Shown in pieces: positions 1 through 8,478 of a DNA stretch of 64,000 nucleotides (within the stretch, counting starts at the first letter, position 1; the number at the start of each line of letters is the position of its first letter). The notes beneath the pieces were generated by a model. The model was not told the DNA's origin. It saw only the letters and a list, made by a program, of their open reading frames with translations, and did no database searches. Location of the stretch: positions 23,853 through 87,852 of the forward strand of contig JBQTIA010000001.1 in NCBI GenBank assembly GCA_052388455.1, in the 5' to 3' direction. The stretch is from CAZSNH01 sp052388455 (GTDB lineage Bacteria > Pseudomonadota > Alphaproteobacteria > Rhizobiales > Hyphomicrobiaceae). The translations under genes were made by a program, and so were the position numbers.

Positions 1-300
1 GCCGCCACCGTTGACGAGGGCCATCACCCGATCCCCGATCGTGAACCCGGTCGCCCCCTCACCGAGCGAAGCGACGTGCCCGGCAACCTCGAGTCCCAGA
101 ATTTCGGAATGGCCCTTGGGCGCCGGGTAAAGCCCCTTGCGTTGCAGGACGTCGGGCCGGTTGACGCCCGCGGCGGCGACTTGGATCAACACCTGTCCCG
201 GTCCGGGCATCGGGGTGGCGATCGTCTCGAGCCGCATGACCTCCGGACCGCCCTTGCCGCTGGTGACGATGGCGGCCATGTCTGCGGGAACGGGGCTCAT
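1..300 (-). CDS. NAD(P)H:quinone oxidoreductase, PIG3/Qor-like, 3' part outside window
   Basis: N-terminal 100 residues of a zinc-independent medium-chain dehydrogenase/reductase; the gene runs off the left edge. The start is the ATG at 298-300 (MSPVPADMAA), with a second ATG eight codons in. The GroES-like fold is recognisable: GPGQVLIQVAAAGVNRPD near residues 33-50, then RKGLYPAP and LEVAGHVASLGEG. The family reduces quinones or unsaturated carbonyls with NADPH in the cytoplasm. The RKGLYPAP/PKG pattern favours the PIG3-type quinone oxidoreductase branch over alcohol dehydrogenase, since no catalytic zinc ligands are seen here. It is divergent from the DUF1192 gene, an arrangement common in Rhizobiales. 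The subfamily is inferred; the superfamily is secure. Confidence 0.85.
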   Translation of the reverse strand, partial: MSPVPADMAAIVTSGKGGPEVMRLETIATPMPGPGQVLIQVAAAGVNRPDVLQRKGLYPAPKGHSEILGLEVAGHVASLGEGATGFTIGDRVMALVNGGG

Positions 301-442
301 GCCAGCAACCTTCTGCCAGGGGAATGGACGGATTGCGCCCGCGGGCTGCGAAGCGCGACCGACACATGCCCGAGCCATGAGATTGAGACAAGCGCGGCTC
401 CGTGACACTCTGCCGATTGTCGGGGCATATGAGGAGCCGAGC

Positions 443-631
443 ATGGATTGGGATGAGGCGCAGAAGACGCCACAGCGGACGACGACCCTCGGGGAAAATC
501 TGGAGACGCTGTCGATCGGCGAACTGGAGCGGCGCATCGCGGAACTGCGAGGCGAGATCGCCCGCGTCGAGACGGAGCTGGCCCGCAAGCGCGCGCACGA
601 AGCGGCGGCTTCCGCGCTCTTCAAACGCTGA
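443..631 (+). CDS. DUF1192 family small protein
   Basis: 62-residue acidic/charged protein starting MDWDEAQ. The C-terminal two thirds form one predicted amphipathic helix with heptad spacing (LSIGELERRIAELRGEIARV), ending AAASALFKR, the pattern of the DUF1192 family: short coiled-coil proteins of unknown role restricted to alphaproteobacteria. There is no signal peptide and no cysteine. It sits between a divergent quinone oxidoreductase and, 360 bp downstream, rcdA, the usual neighbourhood for this family. Several upstream in-frame codons exist, but the family begins close to this ATG. Function is not known. Confidence 0.85.
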   Translation: MDWDEAQKTPQRTTTLGENLETLSIGELERRIAELRGEIARVETELARKRAHEAAASALFKR

Positions 632-745
632 CCATCGATTACGGAAATCCTGAAGGAGGTCTTGCCGCTTGCCCCATGAGCGGTGCTGCACATCGGCAGC
701 GGGGTGGGCCGAGACGTGAACGCACAGCGTTGGCCAATCGCACGA

Positions 746-760
746 TTAACCGATTGTTAA
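746..760 (+). promoter_or_regulatory. CtrA binding box (TTAA-N7-TTAA)
   Basis: TTAACCGATTGTTAA matches the full CtrA consensus exactly, in an intergenic stretch. A TATGTT hexamer at 772-777 could be the -10 element, placing a start near 784, exactly where the structured RNA candidate begins. At about 65% GC a perfect box is expected by chance roughly 0.06 times in 64 kb. The next protein gene is rcdA, so the site could also contribute to rcdA expression, although a terminator intervenes. Confidence 0.7.
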
Positions 761-783
761 GGTTATCCGAGTATGTTTTCGCC

Positions 784-877
784 ATCCAGTCATCTGGATC
801 CTGAGTGGTCCTGCCACTCTGTTTGACGCCTCCCTGTTGACTTCTGAGCCGCCCTCTCGAGGAGCGGCTCTTTTTTT
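784..877 (+). ncRNA. Candidate trans-acting small RNA, about 94 nt
   Basis: Three perfect hairpins follow each other in non-coding DNA. Stem 1 is ATCCAG/CTGGAT (784-799, loop TCAT). Stem 2 is GAGTGG/CCACTC (803-819, loop TCCTG). Then comes a pyrimidine-rich single strand with CCTCCC at 829-834, and a terminator stem GAGCCGC/GCGGCTC at 846-870 followed by seven T. The CCTCCC stretch is complementary to a Shine-Dalgarno sequence, as in several alphaproteobacterial trans-acting sRNAs. No open reading frame fits. A CtrA box with a spaced -10-like hexamer lies directly upstream. Expression and targets are inference; the structure is seen. Confidence 0.65.
846..877 (+). terminator. Intrinsic terminator of the candidate sRNA
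   Basis: Seven-base-pair stem GAGCCGC (846-852) / GCGGCTC (864-870), 11-nt loop, then seven consecutive T (871-877). It is the clearest Rho-independent terminator in the window, and no protein gene ends just before it on this strand (DUF1192 ends 214 bp earlier). It would insulate rcdA from the upstream transcript. Confidence 0.85.
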
Positions 878-993
878 GCGTTGCCGCATTCGAGCCTGCA
901 TGGCGGCCCACTCGTGCCCCGATTTGGGACGTGTTGTTAACTCTGGCCAGCTAGGCTCGCGTGATGATATTGGTTCAGGGAGCGTAAGCGTCC

Positions 994-1539
994 GTGTCGA
1001 AGAGTGTCATGACAGACAAAACCCGCGTTCATGCGCCGTTGCGCACGATCTCGTTCGGCGAGCACTTCCAGGCGTCGCAGCAGTTCGACGATGTGTTCAA
1101 GACGGGCATGGCCCTCGTCGAGCGCACGGCGGCTTATCTCGACGGCTCTGGGCGCAAGGAATCCAAGGGCCTGCCGGGTCACATCACGGTCCTCTACGCC
1201 ACCGAGAGTATGCGGCTGACCACCCGCCTGCTCGATCTCGCCTCCTGGCTGCTGATCCGGCGGGCGCTCAAAGACGGTGAAATCACCGAGCGGGAGGCGG
1301 AAGCCAAGCGCACGAGCGTCAAACTGCAGAGCTACGGCCGCCCGTCGCACATCAAGGGCTTCGACGAGCTGCCGACGGGACTTCGCGATCTTATCGTCGA
1401 GAGTTTCGCCCTGCACGACCGCATCGTGCAGCTCGACCGCGCCTTCTCCGCCAAATCCGTGACCGAAAACGCCGACGACTTCAATCCGGTCGCGGCACAG
1501 CGGAGCGCCATCGAGCGCGCCTTCCGCCGCGCCGGCTGA
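994..1539 (+). CDS. rcdA: RcdA, regulator of CtrA degradation (DUF1465)
   Basis: 181 residues of the DUF1465/RcdA family. In Caulobacter RcdA is an adaptor that, with CpdR and PopA, helps ClpXP recognise CtrA and other substrates at the cell pole. The family core is plain: FGEHFQASQQFDDVFKTGM near residues 18-36, AYLDGSGR, YATESMRLTTRLLDLASWLL near 70-90 and LPTGLRDLIVESFALHDRI near 130-148, all predicted helices. The GTG at 994 is preceded by AGGGAG at 978-983 (10-nt spacing); ATG at 1009 is an alternative with a poorer site. It stands alone, between the CtrA-box sRNA and ddl, so an effector of CtrA stability is adjacent to a predicted CtrA target. Confidence 0.85.
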   Translation: MSKSVMTDKTRVHAPLRTISFGEHFQASQQFDDVFKTGMALVERTAAYLDGSGRKESKGLPGHITVLYATESMRLTTRLLDLASWLLIRRALKDGEITEREAEAKRTSVKLQSYGRPSHIKGFDELPTGLRDLIVESFALHDRIVQLDRAFSAKSVTENADDFNPVAAQRSAIERAFRRAG

Positions 1540-1666
1540 TTCTGTCGGCAGCACTCGGATGCTTGTGACCCCATCACCATCGCGAGGCGAATTTGCATCG
1601 TACGGGCGCTGTTGCGCCGCCTCGATGTGCGCTAAGTGCGCGTGACGCGTAAGCCTTGGACCTCCC

Positions 1667-2632
1667 GTGACCGCACCCCAGCTTCCCCCTGCTCCGCCGC
1701 GCACCCGTTCGCACGTCGCCGTCCTCATGGGAGGGCTGTCGGCCGAACGGGAGATCAGCCTCAAGTCCGGCTCGGCCGTCGCTGCGGCGCTCGCGGGCGA
1801 GGGCTATCGCGTCTCGACCATCGATGCCGGCCGGGACGTAGCGGCGCGGCTCGCCGAGTTGAGGCCGGACGTTTGCTTCAATGCCCTGCACGGCAAGTGG
1901 GGCGAGGACGGCTGCATCCAGGGCGTGCTCGAAAGCATGGCGCTCCCCTACACCCATTCCGGCGTGCTGGCCTCGGCGCTCGCCATGCACAAGGAGCGCG
2001 CCAAGGCGGTCATGCAGTCGGCCGGTGTTCCGGTTGCCGAGGCCCGCTTAGTGACGCGCCGCGAGGCGGCGGCAGACCACGCCCTTCCGCCGCCCTATGT
2101 GGTGAAGCCCGTCGACGAGGGTTCGAGCGTCGGCGTCATCATCGTCCGCCCGGGGTCGAACGTAATGGCGGACGCGATCCTCTCCAGCGGCGATCCGGAA
2201 GGCGTCGTCATGGTCGAGCGGTTTATCGCCGGCCGCGAGCTGACCTGCGCCGTGATCGGAGATTTCGTCACCGACTTGATCGAGATCGTCCCGAAGGTTG
2301 GCCTCGCCTTCTACGACTTCGAGGCGAAATATGCCTTTGGCGGCTCACGCCATGAATTGCCGGCTGCACTTTTACCCGACGTTTACCAGTTGGTCCGTCA
2401 ATACACCCTTAAGGCGCATCGGTCGCTGGGCTGCCGGGGGGTGTCGCGGGCGGACTTCCGTTTCGACGATACACCCGGTGGAACCGGCGAGCTGATCTGC
2501 CTCGAAGTGAACACGCAACCCGGCATGACGGGAACATCCCTCGTGCCGGAGCTTGCCGCACACGCAGGCTGGTCATTCGGCGCGCTGGTGCGATGGATCG
2601 TCGAGGATGCCTCGTGCGAGAGGTCGGGCTAA
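1667..2632 (+). CDS. ddl: D-alanine--D-alanine ligase
   Basis: 321-residue ATP-grasp enzyme that joins two D-alanines for the peptidoglycan stem peptide. Seen: the N-terminal Gly-rich entry VLMGGLSAEREISLKSG, substrate segment ALHGKWGEDGCIQG near residues 69-82, ATP-grasp lysine and loop VVKPVDEGSSVGV near 145-157, and the C-terminal metal/substrate signature EVNTQPGMTGTSLVPE. The start is the GTG at 1667 (MTAPQLPP); no ATG lies upstream of the conserved N terminus. It opens the division cluster: ftsQ overlaps or follows within 12 nt. murC and murB, which usually precede ddl in Rhizobiales, are not upstream here; rcdA is. Confidence 0.95.
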   Translation: MTAPQLPPAPPRTRSHVAVLMGGLSAEREISLKSGSAVAAALAGEGYRVSTIDAGRDVAARLAELRPDVCFNALHGKWGEDGCIQGVLESMALPYTHSGVLASALAMHKERAKAVMQSAGVPVAEARLVTRREAAADHALPPPYVVKPVDEGSSVGVIIVRPGSNVMADAILSSGDPEGVVMVERFIAGRELTCAVIGDFVTDLIEIVPKVGLAFYDFEAKYAFGGSRHELPAALLPDVYQLVRQYTLKAHRSLGCRGVSRADFRFDDTPGGTGELICLEVNTQPGMTGTSLVPELAAHAGWSFGALVRWIVEDASCERSG

Positions 2633-3534
2633 GTTCTGAATTCGTGCTCAGCGCTCTTTCAGCGCTCGGCTCGCGGCATGACCGCGGATCGGATGAGCCC
2701 GCCGGTGCCGACCGGCAACCGAAATCGGCGGGTTCCCGTCGCTCGCCGACGCTCTCCGAGACCTCTCGCAAAAGCCTCGCCTTTCTCGTGGCCGCCCTGC
2801 TCGGCGCCTCCGGCTTTCTCCTGCTGACCGATGGCGGCCGGCGGGTGCGGTCTGAATCGGCCCTGCTGCCGAAACTGGAACGGTTGGCCGTGGTCGTCGG
2901 CCTCGGCATCGACGAAGTGGTGCTCGAAGGGCATGCGTTCACGGCCGACGGCGCCGTCTATGACGCCATCGATCTCGACAATTCCCGCACTTTCCTGACC
3001 CTCGACACGGCCGCCGTTCGGACCCGCATCGAGCGCCTGCCCTGGGTCGCCACCGCCGATATCACCCGCGTCTATCCGGGACGGCTCGCCATTCGCATCC
3101 GCGAGCGCAAGCCGTTCGCGGTCTGGCGGCGCGGTGAAGAGGAACAGCTCGTCGATCGCGGCGGGCGGGTGCTTGCCCTTCTGAGACCCGGTAGCATCCG
3201 GGACTTGCCGCTGGTCATCGGCGAGGGGGCCAACACCGAGGCGGCGGGTCTGCTCTCGCTGCTCGACCGCTTCACCGACCTCAAATCGCGCCTGACGGCG
3301 GTGGAACGCATCGCGGAGCGTCGGTGGACGCTGCATCTAGCGGGCGACATCACCATTCATCTTCCGACCGACCGCGTCGTTCCGGCCCTTGAGCAACTCG
3401 CGTCATGCCGTTGTCTGACCACAGCACTGACCGTGCCGGGTACGACGACCGATCTCAGGGCCGAGAATCGCATCGCTATTCGAAACGAGCCGCGCAAGCG
3501 GACCGCCGCCGCTGTGCCGGGGCCGCGAAGCTGA
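2593..3534 (+). CDS. ftsQ: Cell division protein FtsQ
   Basis: Bitopic inner-membrane divisome protein of up to 313 residues. After a charged, disordered cytoplasmic tail comes one membrane segment (LAFLVAALLGASGFLLL near residues 62-78). Then follow a periplasmic POTRA-like part (IDEVVLEGHAFT; LDTAAVRTRIERLPWVATAD; VYPGRLAIRIRERKPFAVW) and the beta domain with LVDRGGRVL. FtsQ links FtsBL to the Z-ring machinery. The start is uncertain: ATG 2593 overlaps ddl by 40 nt, GTG 2614 overlaps by 19, GTG 2644 starts 12 nt after ddl and leaves a shorter tail. The C-terminal residues after about 285 are low-complexity basic. Co-directional with ddl and ftsA. Confidence 0.9.
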   Translation: MDRRGCLVREVGLSSEFVLSALSALGSRHDRGSDEPAGADRQPKSAGSRRSPTLSETSRKSLAFLVAALLGASGFLLLTDGGRRVRSESALLPKLERLAVVVGLGIDEVVLEGHAFTADGAVYDAIDLDNSRTFLTLDTAAVRTRIERLPWVATADITRVYPGRLAIRIRERKPFAVWRRGEEEQLVDRGGRVLALLRPGSIRDLPLVIGEGANTEAAGLLSLLDRFTDLKSRLTAVERIAERRWTLHLAGDITIHLPTDRVVPALEQLASCRCLTTALTVPGTTTDLRAENRIAIRNEPRKRTAAAVPGPRS

Positions 3535-3604
3535 TGCGTCGGCACACACGGGCAGGAACCACGGGAACCAAGGCGGAAACGCCGCTGAGTACGGAGTATT
3601 GTGC

Positions 3605-4891
3605 GTGACGGACAGACATCGCATGGCCGCTGGCCGACGGGTGATCGGGCTGCTCGACATCGGCAGTTTCAAGATCACCTGCGTCATCGTGGCTGAAACA
3701 GGCGCCGCCAGCGCCGTCCCTGGCTCCGCGGCGGCTCCTGCGGCCTTCCGGGTCGCCGGCGTCGGCTACCAGCGCTCGCGGGGCGTCAAGGCCGGAGTCG
3801 TGACGGACCTCGATCAGGCCGAGGCTGCGGTTCGTGCCACCATCGCCCAGGCCGAGCGGATGGCCGGCGTTACCTTGCGGGAGGTCGTGCTCTCGGTCTC
3901 CTGCGGCCGCCTGAAGTCGGAGAATTTCGCAGCCGCAGCCGAGGTGGCCGGCCGGGTCGTGACGGACGAGGACATCGCCCGCCTGATCGCTGGCGGACGA
4001 GCCCATGCCGAGCGGGATGGCCGCACGCTGGTGCATCTCAACCGGCTCGGGTTCCGTCTCGACGGCGTGTCCGGGATGCAGGACCCGCGCGGCATGGCGG
4101 CCCGCAAATTGGCGGCCGACCTGCACGCGGTCACCGCCGACGATGGACCGGTCCGTAACCTGCTGATGGTCATCGAGCGCTGCTACCTGACGGCAGCCGG
4201 CCTCATCCCGGCGGCGCTGGCCAGCGCCATCGCCACATGCACCGAGGAGGAGCGCCGGCTCGGCGTAACCTGTATCGACATCGGCGGAGGCTGTACGACG
4301 TTCGCCGTCTTTTCCGAGGGCCGCTTCCTGTCGATGGACAGCCTGCCGATGGGCGGCAGCCACATCACCTTCGACATCGCCCGCGCATTGCAGACGCCGC
4401 TTGCGGAAGCCGAGCGAATCAAGGCGCTGTATGGGACACTGGTCAGCGCTCAATCCGACGAGCACGAACTGCTGTCCTACCCCCTCGCCGGGGCCGAGGA
4501 TGGTGCTCTGGCTCAGACGAGCAAGGCGCGCCTGGCGGCTGTGGTGCGGCCACGGGTCCAGTCACTGTTGGGACAGGTGCGCGAGCGGCTGAATCGCAGC
4601 GGACTTGCCCCTTACGCAGGCGAGCAAGTCGTTCTGACCGGAGGCGGCAGTCAGTTGGTCGGCATGACCGAGTTCGCGAATGTCAGTCTCGGAAAAACCG
4701 TGCGTGTCGGGCGTCCTTTGCCATTGTCGGGAATGCCGTCGGCCACCTGCGGCCCGGCGTTCTCCAGTGTCGTCGGTCTGCTCGGCGCTGCGGTGATGGC
4801 TGGCAGCGAGGCGGGCACGCTTCGTGACCCCGACCATCTGGTGCAGTCCTATCTTGGTCGCGTCAGTCAATGGCTGAAGCAGGGCTTCTGA
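3605..4891 (+). CDS. ftsA: Cell division protein FtsA
   Basis: Actin-like ATPase that tethers FtsZ filaments to the membrane and recruits later divisome proteins. Visible are phosphate 1 motif [15 protein letters not shown] near the N terminus, the 1C subdomain ([24 protein letters not shown]), phosphate 2 motif [15 protein letters not shown] near residue 223, adenosine motif [13 protein letters not shown] near 341, and a C-terminal amphipathic tail [12 protein letters not shown] that fits the membrane-targeting sequence. The GTG at 3605 is chosen because GGAG at 3593-3596 lies 8 nt upstream; TTG 3599 and ATG 3623 are alternatives. An insert rich in Ala/Pro lies between the first two beta strands. 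ftsZ begins 68 nt downstream. Confidence 0.95.
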   Translation: MTDRHRMAAGRRVIGLLDIGSFKITCVIVAETGAASAVPGSAAAPAAFRVAGVGYQRSRGVKAGVVTDLDQAEAAVRATIAQAERMAGVTLREVVLSVSCGRLKSENFAAAAEVAGRVVTDEDIARLIAGGRAHAERDGRTLVHLNRLGFRLDGVSGMQDPRGMAARKLAADLHAVTADDGPVRNLLMVIERCYLTAAGLIPAALASAIATCTEEERRLGVTCIDIGGGCTTFAVFSEGRFLSMDSLPMGGSHITFDIARALQTPLAEAERIKALYGTLVSAQSDEHELLSYPLAGAEDGALAQTSKARLAAVVRPRVQSLLGQVRERLNRSGLAPYAGEQVVLTGGGSQLVGMTEFANVSLGKTVRVGRPLPLSGMPSATCGPAFSSVVGLLGAAVMAGSEAGTLRDPDHLVQSYLGRVSQWLKQGF

Positions 4892-4959
4892 GCGCCCTTC
4901 AGCGGGACGGTTTTTCGAGGAGGTCGCCGGCGCGAGCCGTCGGCGATGCGGAGACGACG

Positions 4960-6876
4960 ATGGGCATCAAGCTGCAGCTTCCCAAGCTGACCGATCTCAG
5001 GCCGAGGCTGACGGTGATCGGTGTCGGCGGGGCCGGCTGTAATGCCGTCAACAACATGATCGCGGCGGGATTGACCGGCGTCGACTTCGTGGTTGCCAAC
5101 ACGGATGCGCAAGCGCTCGCCGCCTCCAGCGCCGAGCACCGCGTGCAGCTCGGCATCAATCTCACCGAGGGTCTCGGAGCCGGTGCCAAGCCCGAGGTGG
5201 GCGAGGCAGCCGCCGAAGAGGCGATCGAGGACATCCGGGCTCAGATCGGCGGCTCGCACATGGTCTTCATCGCGGCCGGCATGGGCGGCGGCACCGGCAC
5301 CGGGGCCGCCACCGTGATCGCCCGCGCCGCGCGGGATGCCGGCATCCTGACGGTCGGGATCGTCACCAAGCCCTTCCAGTTCGAGGGCGCGCGGCGGATG
5401 CGGATCGCCGAGGCCGGCATCATCGAGCTGCGCCAGTACGTCGACACCCTGATCGTCATCCCCAACCAGAATCTCTTCCGCATCGCCAGCGAGAAGACCA
5501 CCTTCGCCGAAGCCTTCGTGCTGGCCGACCAGGTGCTTTATTCGGGCGTCGCCTGCATCGTCGACCTGATCGTCAAGGAAGGCTTGATCAACCTCGACTT
5601 CGCTGACGTCCGCACCATCATGAGCGGCATGGGAACGGCGATGATGGGCACCGGCGAGGCGTCCGGTGACCAGCGGGCCATCACCGCAGCCGAGGAGGCG
5701 ATTTCTAATCCGCTGCTCGACGATGTGTCGCTCAAGGGAGCCAAGGGCCTTCTGCTGTCGATCACCGGCGGCAGCGATCTGACGCTCTACGAGGTCGACG
5801 AGGCGGCCAGCCGCGTGCGCCAGGAGGTCGATCCGGAGGCCAACATCATCGTTGGCGCGACGTTCGACGATACGCTCGGCGACCGCGTGCGGGTGTCGAT
5901 CGTGGCCTCGGGCATGGGGGGGCTGGCCCAGCCTGCCAACGTCAACGCCGCGGCCGAAGCATGGTCGAGCCGGGGTCGCAAGAGCGGCGGTGGGCCGGGC
6001 ATACCGCTTGGCGCCTCCGAGCCCGTCCCCTTCACGTCATCCCCGCCGGCCCAGTCGGTCCCGTCCGCTCCTCCGCCGGCGGTCCAGAATCAGCCTGCAA
6101 TGCTGCAGCCCGTGGTTCTCGAGCCCGACGAGGGTGACGACCGCGACATGCAGCGCCGACTTTCAGCCGCTCTGGACACGCCCGAGCTGGCCGCGGAGCA
6201 GACTGCGGAATCTTCAAGGTCCAGCGCGACGGCGGGCTGGGACGGCGGTTGGAATTCCGGGCGCGACACTGGCCGCGACCAGGCCGGCGAGTCGTCGCTG
6301 TCCGCGATGCTCGGGAATAATCCCGCCGGAAACCCATCCACCCTGCGCGAGACCCGGCGAGGCCCCGGCCACGTGACCATCGAGGAGGGACTGCCGCCGA
6401 TCAAGGCCGCCGCTCCTGCGTCCCAGCGTTGGGGATCGGATGCGACCTCTCCGCCTCCGCTTCCGGCTGGGTCGTCCGGCGGCTTTATTCCGGCGCCGCC
6501 GGCCGAGCTGCCGCGCAGCAGCCAGCGTCGTATGCCGCAGGTCGAAGACTTCCCGCAGGTGGGGCAGCGCGAGTATCGGGCCAAGGCCGGCCATGGACCG
6601 GGGGCCGCTGGTCTGTCAGCACCCGCACAGCCCGCAGTGATCGAACCGCCTCGCCGTGAGGGCTTTTTCGAGCGAATCACCGGCCGGATGCGGCGTGGCA
6701 GTGAAACAACACGCGCCGAAGTTCGTGGCGGCGACCCCTATGAACCCGTCGCGCGGGACTCTGGCATGTCATCGCTCGCCGCGCCGTCTGCGCCGCAGCC
6801 GGCTCGCGGCCGCGGGGGTGCCCGCGTGCAGGAACAGGCCGAATTACCAGTGTTTTTCGCGCGTGACAGAAAATAG
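4960..6876 (+). CDS. ftsZ: Cell division protein FtsZ
   Basis: Tubulin-like GTPase that forms the Z ring. The 638 residues divide into a globular GTPase/C-terminal subdomain (residues 1 to about 330), a 290-residue disordered Pro/Ala/Ser linker, and a terminal peptide [12 protein letters not shown] resembling the alphaproteobacterial FtsA-binding tail. Signatures: [15 protein letters not shown] near 20-34, the tubulin loop [10 protein letters not shown] near 106-115, [13 protein letters not shown] [14 protein letters not shown], and [14 protein letters not shown] (T7 region). ATG 4960 is preferred over the upstream ATG 4870: GGAG at 4950-4953 is well placed and MGIKLQLPK is a normal start. 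The linker is long, as in rhizobia. Confidence 0.96.
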   Translation: MGIKLQLPKLTDLRPRLTVIGVGGAGCNAVNNMIAAGLTGVDFVVANTDAQALAASSAEHRVQLGINLTEGLGAGAKPEVGEAAAEEAIEDIRAQIGGSHMVFIAAGMGGGTGTGAATVIARAARDAGILTVGIVTKPFQFEGARRMRIAEAGIIELRQYVDTLIVIPNQNLFRIASEKTTFAEAFVLADQVLYSGVACIVDLIVKEGLINLDFADVRTIMSGMGTAMMGTGEASGDQRAITAAEEAISNPLLDDVSLKGAKGLLLSITGGSDLTLYEVDEAASRVRQEVDPEANIIVGATFDDTLGDRVRVSIVASGMGGLAQPANVNAAAEAWSSRGRKSGGGPGIPLGASEPVPFTSSPPAQSVPSAPPPAVQNQPAMLQPVVLEPDEGDDRDMQRRLSAALDTPELAAEQTAESSRSSATAGWDGGWNSGRDTGRDQAGESSLSAMLGNNPAGNPSTLRETRRGPGHVTIEEGLPPIKAAAPASQRWGSDATSPPPLPAGSSGGFIPAPPAELPRSSQRRMPQVEDFPQVGQREYRAKAGHGPGAAGLSAPAQPAVIEPPRREGFFERITGRMRRGSETTRAEVRGGDPYEPVARDSGMSSLAAPSAPQPARGRGGARVQEQAELPVFFARDRK

Positions 6877-7184
6877 TCAGACGACAAATCGATGCCCGTC
6901 CCAGCAGCGTTGGAACGTGCCGTCCGGAGCTGGTTTCACACCCGATGCAGGATGGTAACAGAGTGTAAGAAAGCGTGATTTGTACCGACTGGGGACGAGG
7001 ACTATCGTCTGAATTGTTAACGACCTCACGCGCCGCACGTTCGCCGTCAGGATCGCCGCAGCTAAGAGCGGTCCGGCTTCGAAGTCAAAAAGTGGCAGGC
7101 GGGTGATGGCCGGGGGTGGCCGGCAGTGGCGGTGGGAAACGCCAGATGCCAAAGGCCAGACGGGGCTTCGAGGGACGGCAGATA

Positions 7185-8135
7185 ATGTCCAATCGACTGA
7201 TAGGCACGCGGCAAACGACCATTGCTCGCGAGATCGAACTTTCAGGCACGGGGGTGCACAGCGGAGCGCCAGTATCGGTCACTCTCCATCCGGCAGAAGC
7301 CGACACTGGCCTCCGTTTTGTTCTGACCAAGCGCGGTCGCGTGACCGCCGAGATCGCCGCCAGCCATCTCAACGTCAAAAACTGCACCCTCTGCACTGTC
7401 ATCGGTGACGACAAGGGCGCGACCCTTGCGACTGTCGAGCACCTTCTGGCCGCCCTTCGCGGACTTTCCGTCGACAACTGCATCATCGAAGTCGACAGCC
7501 GAGAAATGCCGATCATGGACGGCAGTTCGGCCCCCTTCGTCGAGGCGATCGACGACGTCGGCATCCGCGAGCTGTCCGCACGCCGCAAGTTCATCAAGGT
7601 TCTCAAGCCGATCCGGGTTCAGGACGGCGACTGCTGGGGCGAGCTGAGCCCCCACTCCGGTTTCCATCTCGACATCGAGATCGATTTCGATTCGCCGGTC
7701 ATCGGCTGCCAGCGTCTGGCCTACGAGATCAGCCCCACGGTTTTCCGTCGTGAACTGGCTCAAGCCCGGACGTTCGGCTTCATGCGCGACGTGGAACGCC
7801 TCTGGAAGGCCGGACTGGCGCTGGGCGCCAACCTCACCAATACCATCGCCATCGGCGAAGGCCGGGTCATGAACCGGGAAGGTCTGCGCGATCCCCTCGA
7901 GTTCGTCCGTCACAAGATGCTCGATGCGGTCGGCGATCTCAGCCTCTCTGGCCTCCCGCTGCTCGGCGCTTACCGCTCGGTTCGCGGCGGCCACCGGCTC
8001 AACGCCAGCGTGCTTCAGGCCCTTTTCGCCGACGCCTCGGCCTGGACCGTTGTGCAGGCGCCGAAGGTTCGCGAAGTCACGCACTCCGCCGGCTTCGGTA
8101 TGGCCCCGGTCGCTATCGCTGCGGCAGCGGAATAA
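7185..8135 (+). CDS. lpxC: UDP-3-O-acyl-N-acetylglucosamine deacetylase
   Basis: 316-residue zinc hydrolase that commits UDP-acyl-GlcNAc to lipid A synthesis in the cytoplasm. The two-repeat LpxC fold is clear: ELSGTGVHSGAPVSVTL near residues 17-33, zinc ligand region ATVEHLLAALRGL near 82-94, MPIMDGSSAPFV, VEFVRHKMLDAVGDL-type sequence LEFVRHKMLDAVGDLSL near 238-254 (His and Asp ligands), and GGHRLNASV. The ATG at 7185 has AGGGA at 7171-7175. It lies 308 bp after ftsZ; that gap holds no gene I can support. In Caulobacter and rhizobia lpxC also follows ftsZ. Transcription from an own promoter in the gap is likely but not demonstrated. Confidence 0.95.
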   Translation: MSNRLIGTRQTTIAREIELSGTGVHSGAPVSVTLHPAEADTGLRFVLTKRGRVTAEIAASHLNVKNCTLCTVIGDDKGATLATVEHLLAALRGLSVDNCIIEVDSREMPIMDGSSAPFVEAIDDVGIRELSARRKFIKVLKPIRVQDGDCWGELSPHSGFHLDIEIDFDSPVIGCQRLAYEISPTVFRRELAQARTFGFMRDVERLWKAGLALGANLTNTIAIGEGRVMNREGLRDPLEFVRHKMLDAVGDLSLSGLPLLGAYRSVRGGHRLNASVLQALFADASAWTVVQAPKVREVTHSAGFGMAPVAIAAAAE

Positions 8136-8478
8136 ACAGTCTCATCGGTCTGCCACGTTATCGATAGTCGTGGCCTCGCGCCGTCTGGCTTGCATCCGTG
8201 ATGATCATGAACGCGGGAGAAACTGGAGCGCCTTGGCTCAATGGCCTGCTGCGCCCGAGCACTGAATAGTCGTCAGCAGCATCCGCTTTTATCCGTTCGA
8301 ATTGGCTCGGTTTAGGACTGGACCGGAGGCCCAACATCGACCACAATACGATCTTAACATTTTGATAACTTACGGATGAGGGTCTGCGCAGACTTGGGAT
8401 GCGTCGAACCTTTGGGGGAAAGTCCAGAGTTGGATAGCAGCGCGCACCGCTGCATTCGGCTTGGATGATGGGAGCGCA

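Noticed and set aside
8136..8478. A short gene in the lpxC-bamD gap (for example a 22-codon frame at 8200-8270).
   Set aside because: No ribosome site and no family resemblance; only a weak CtrA-like box is supported there.
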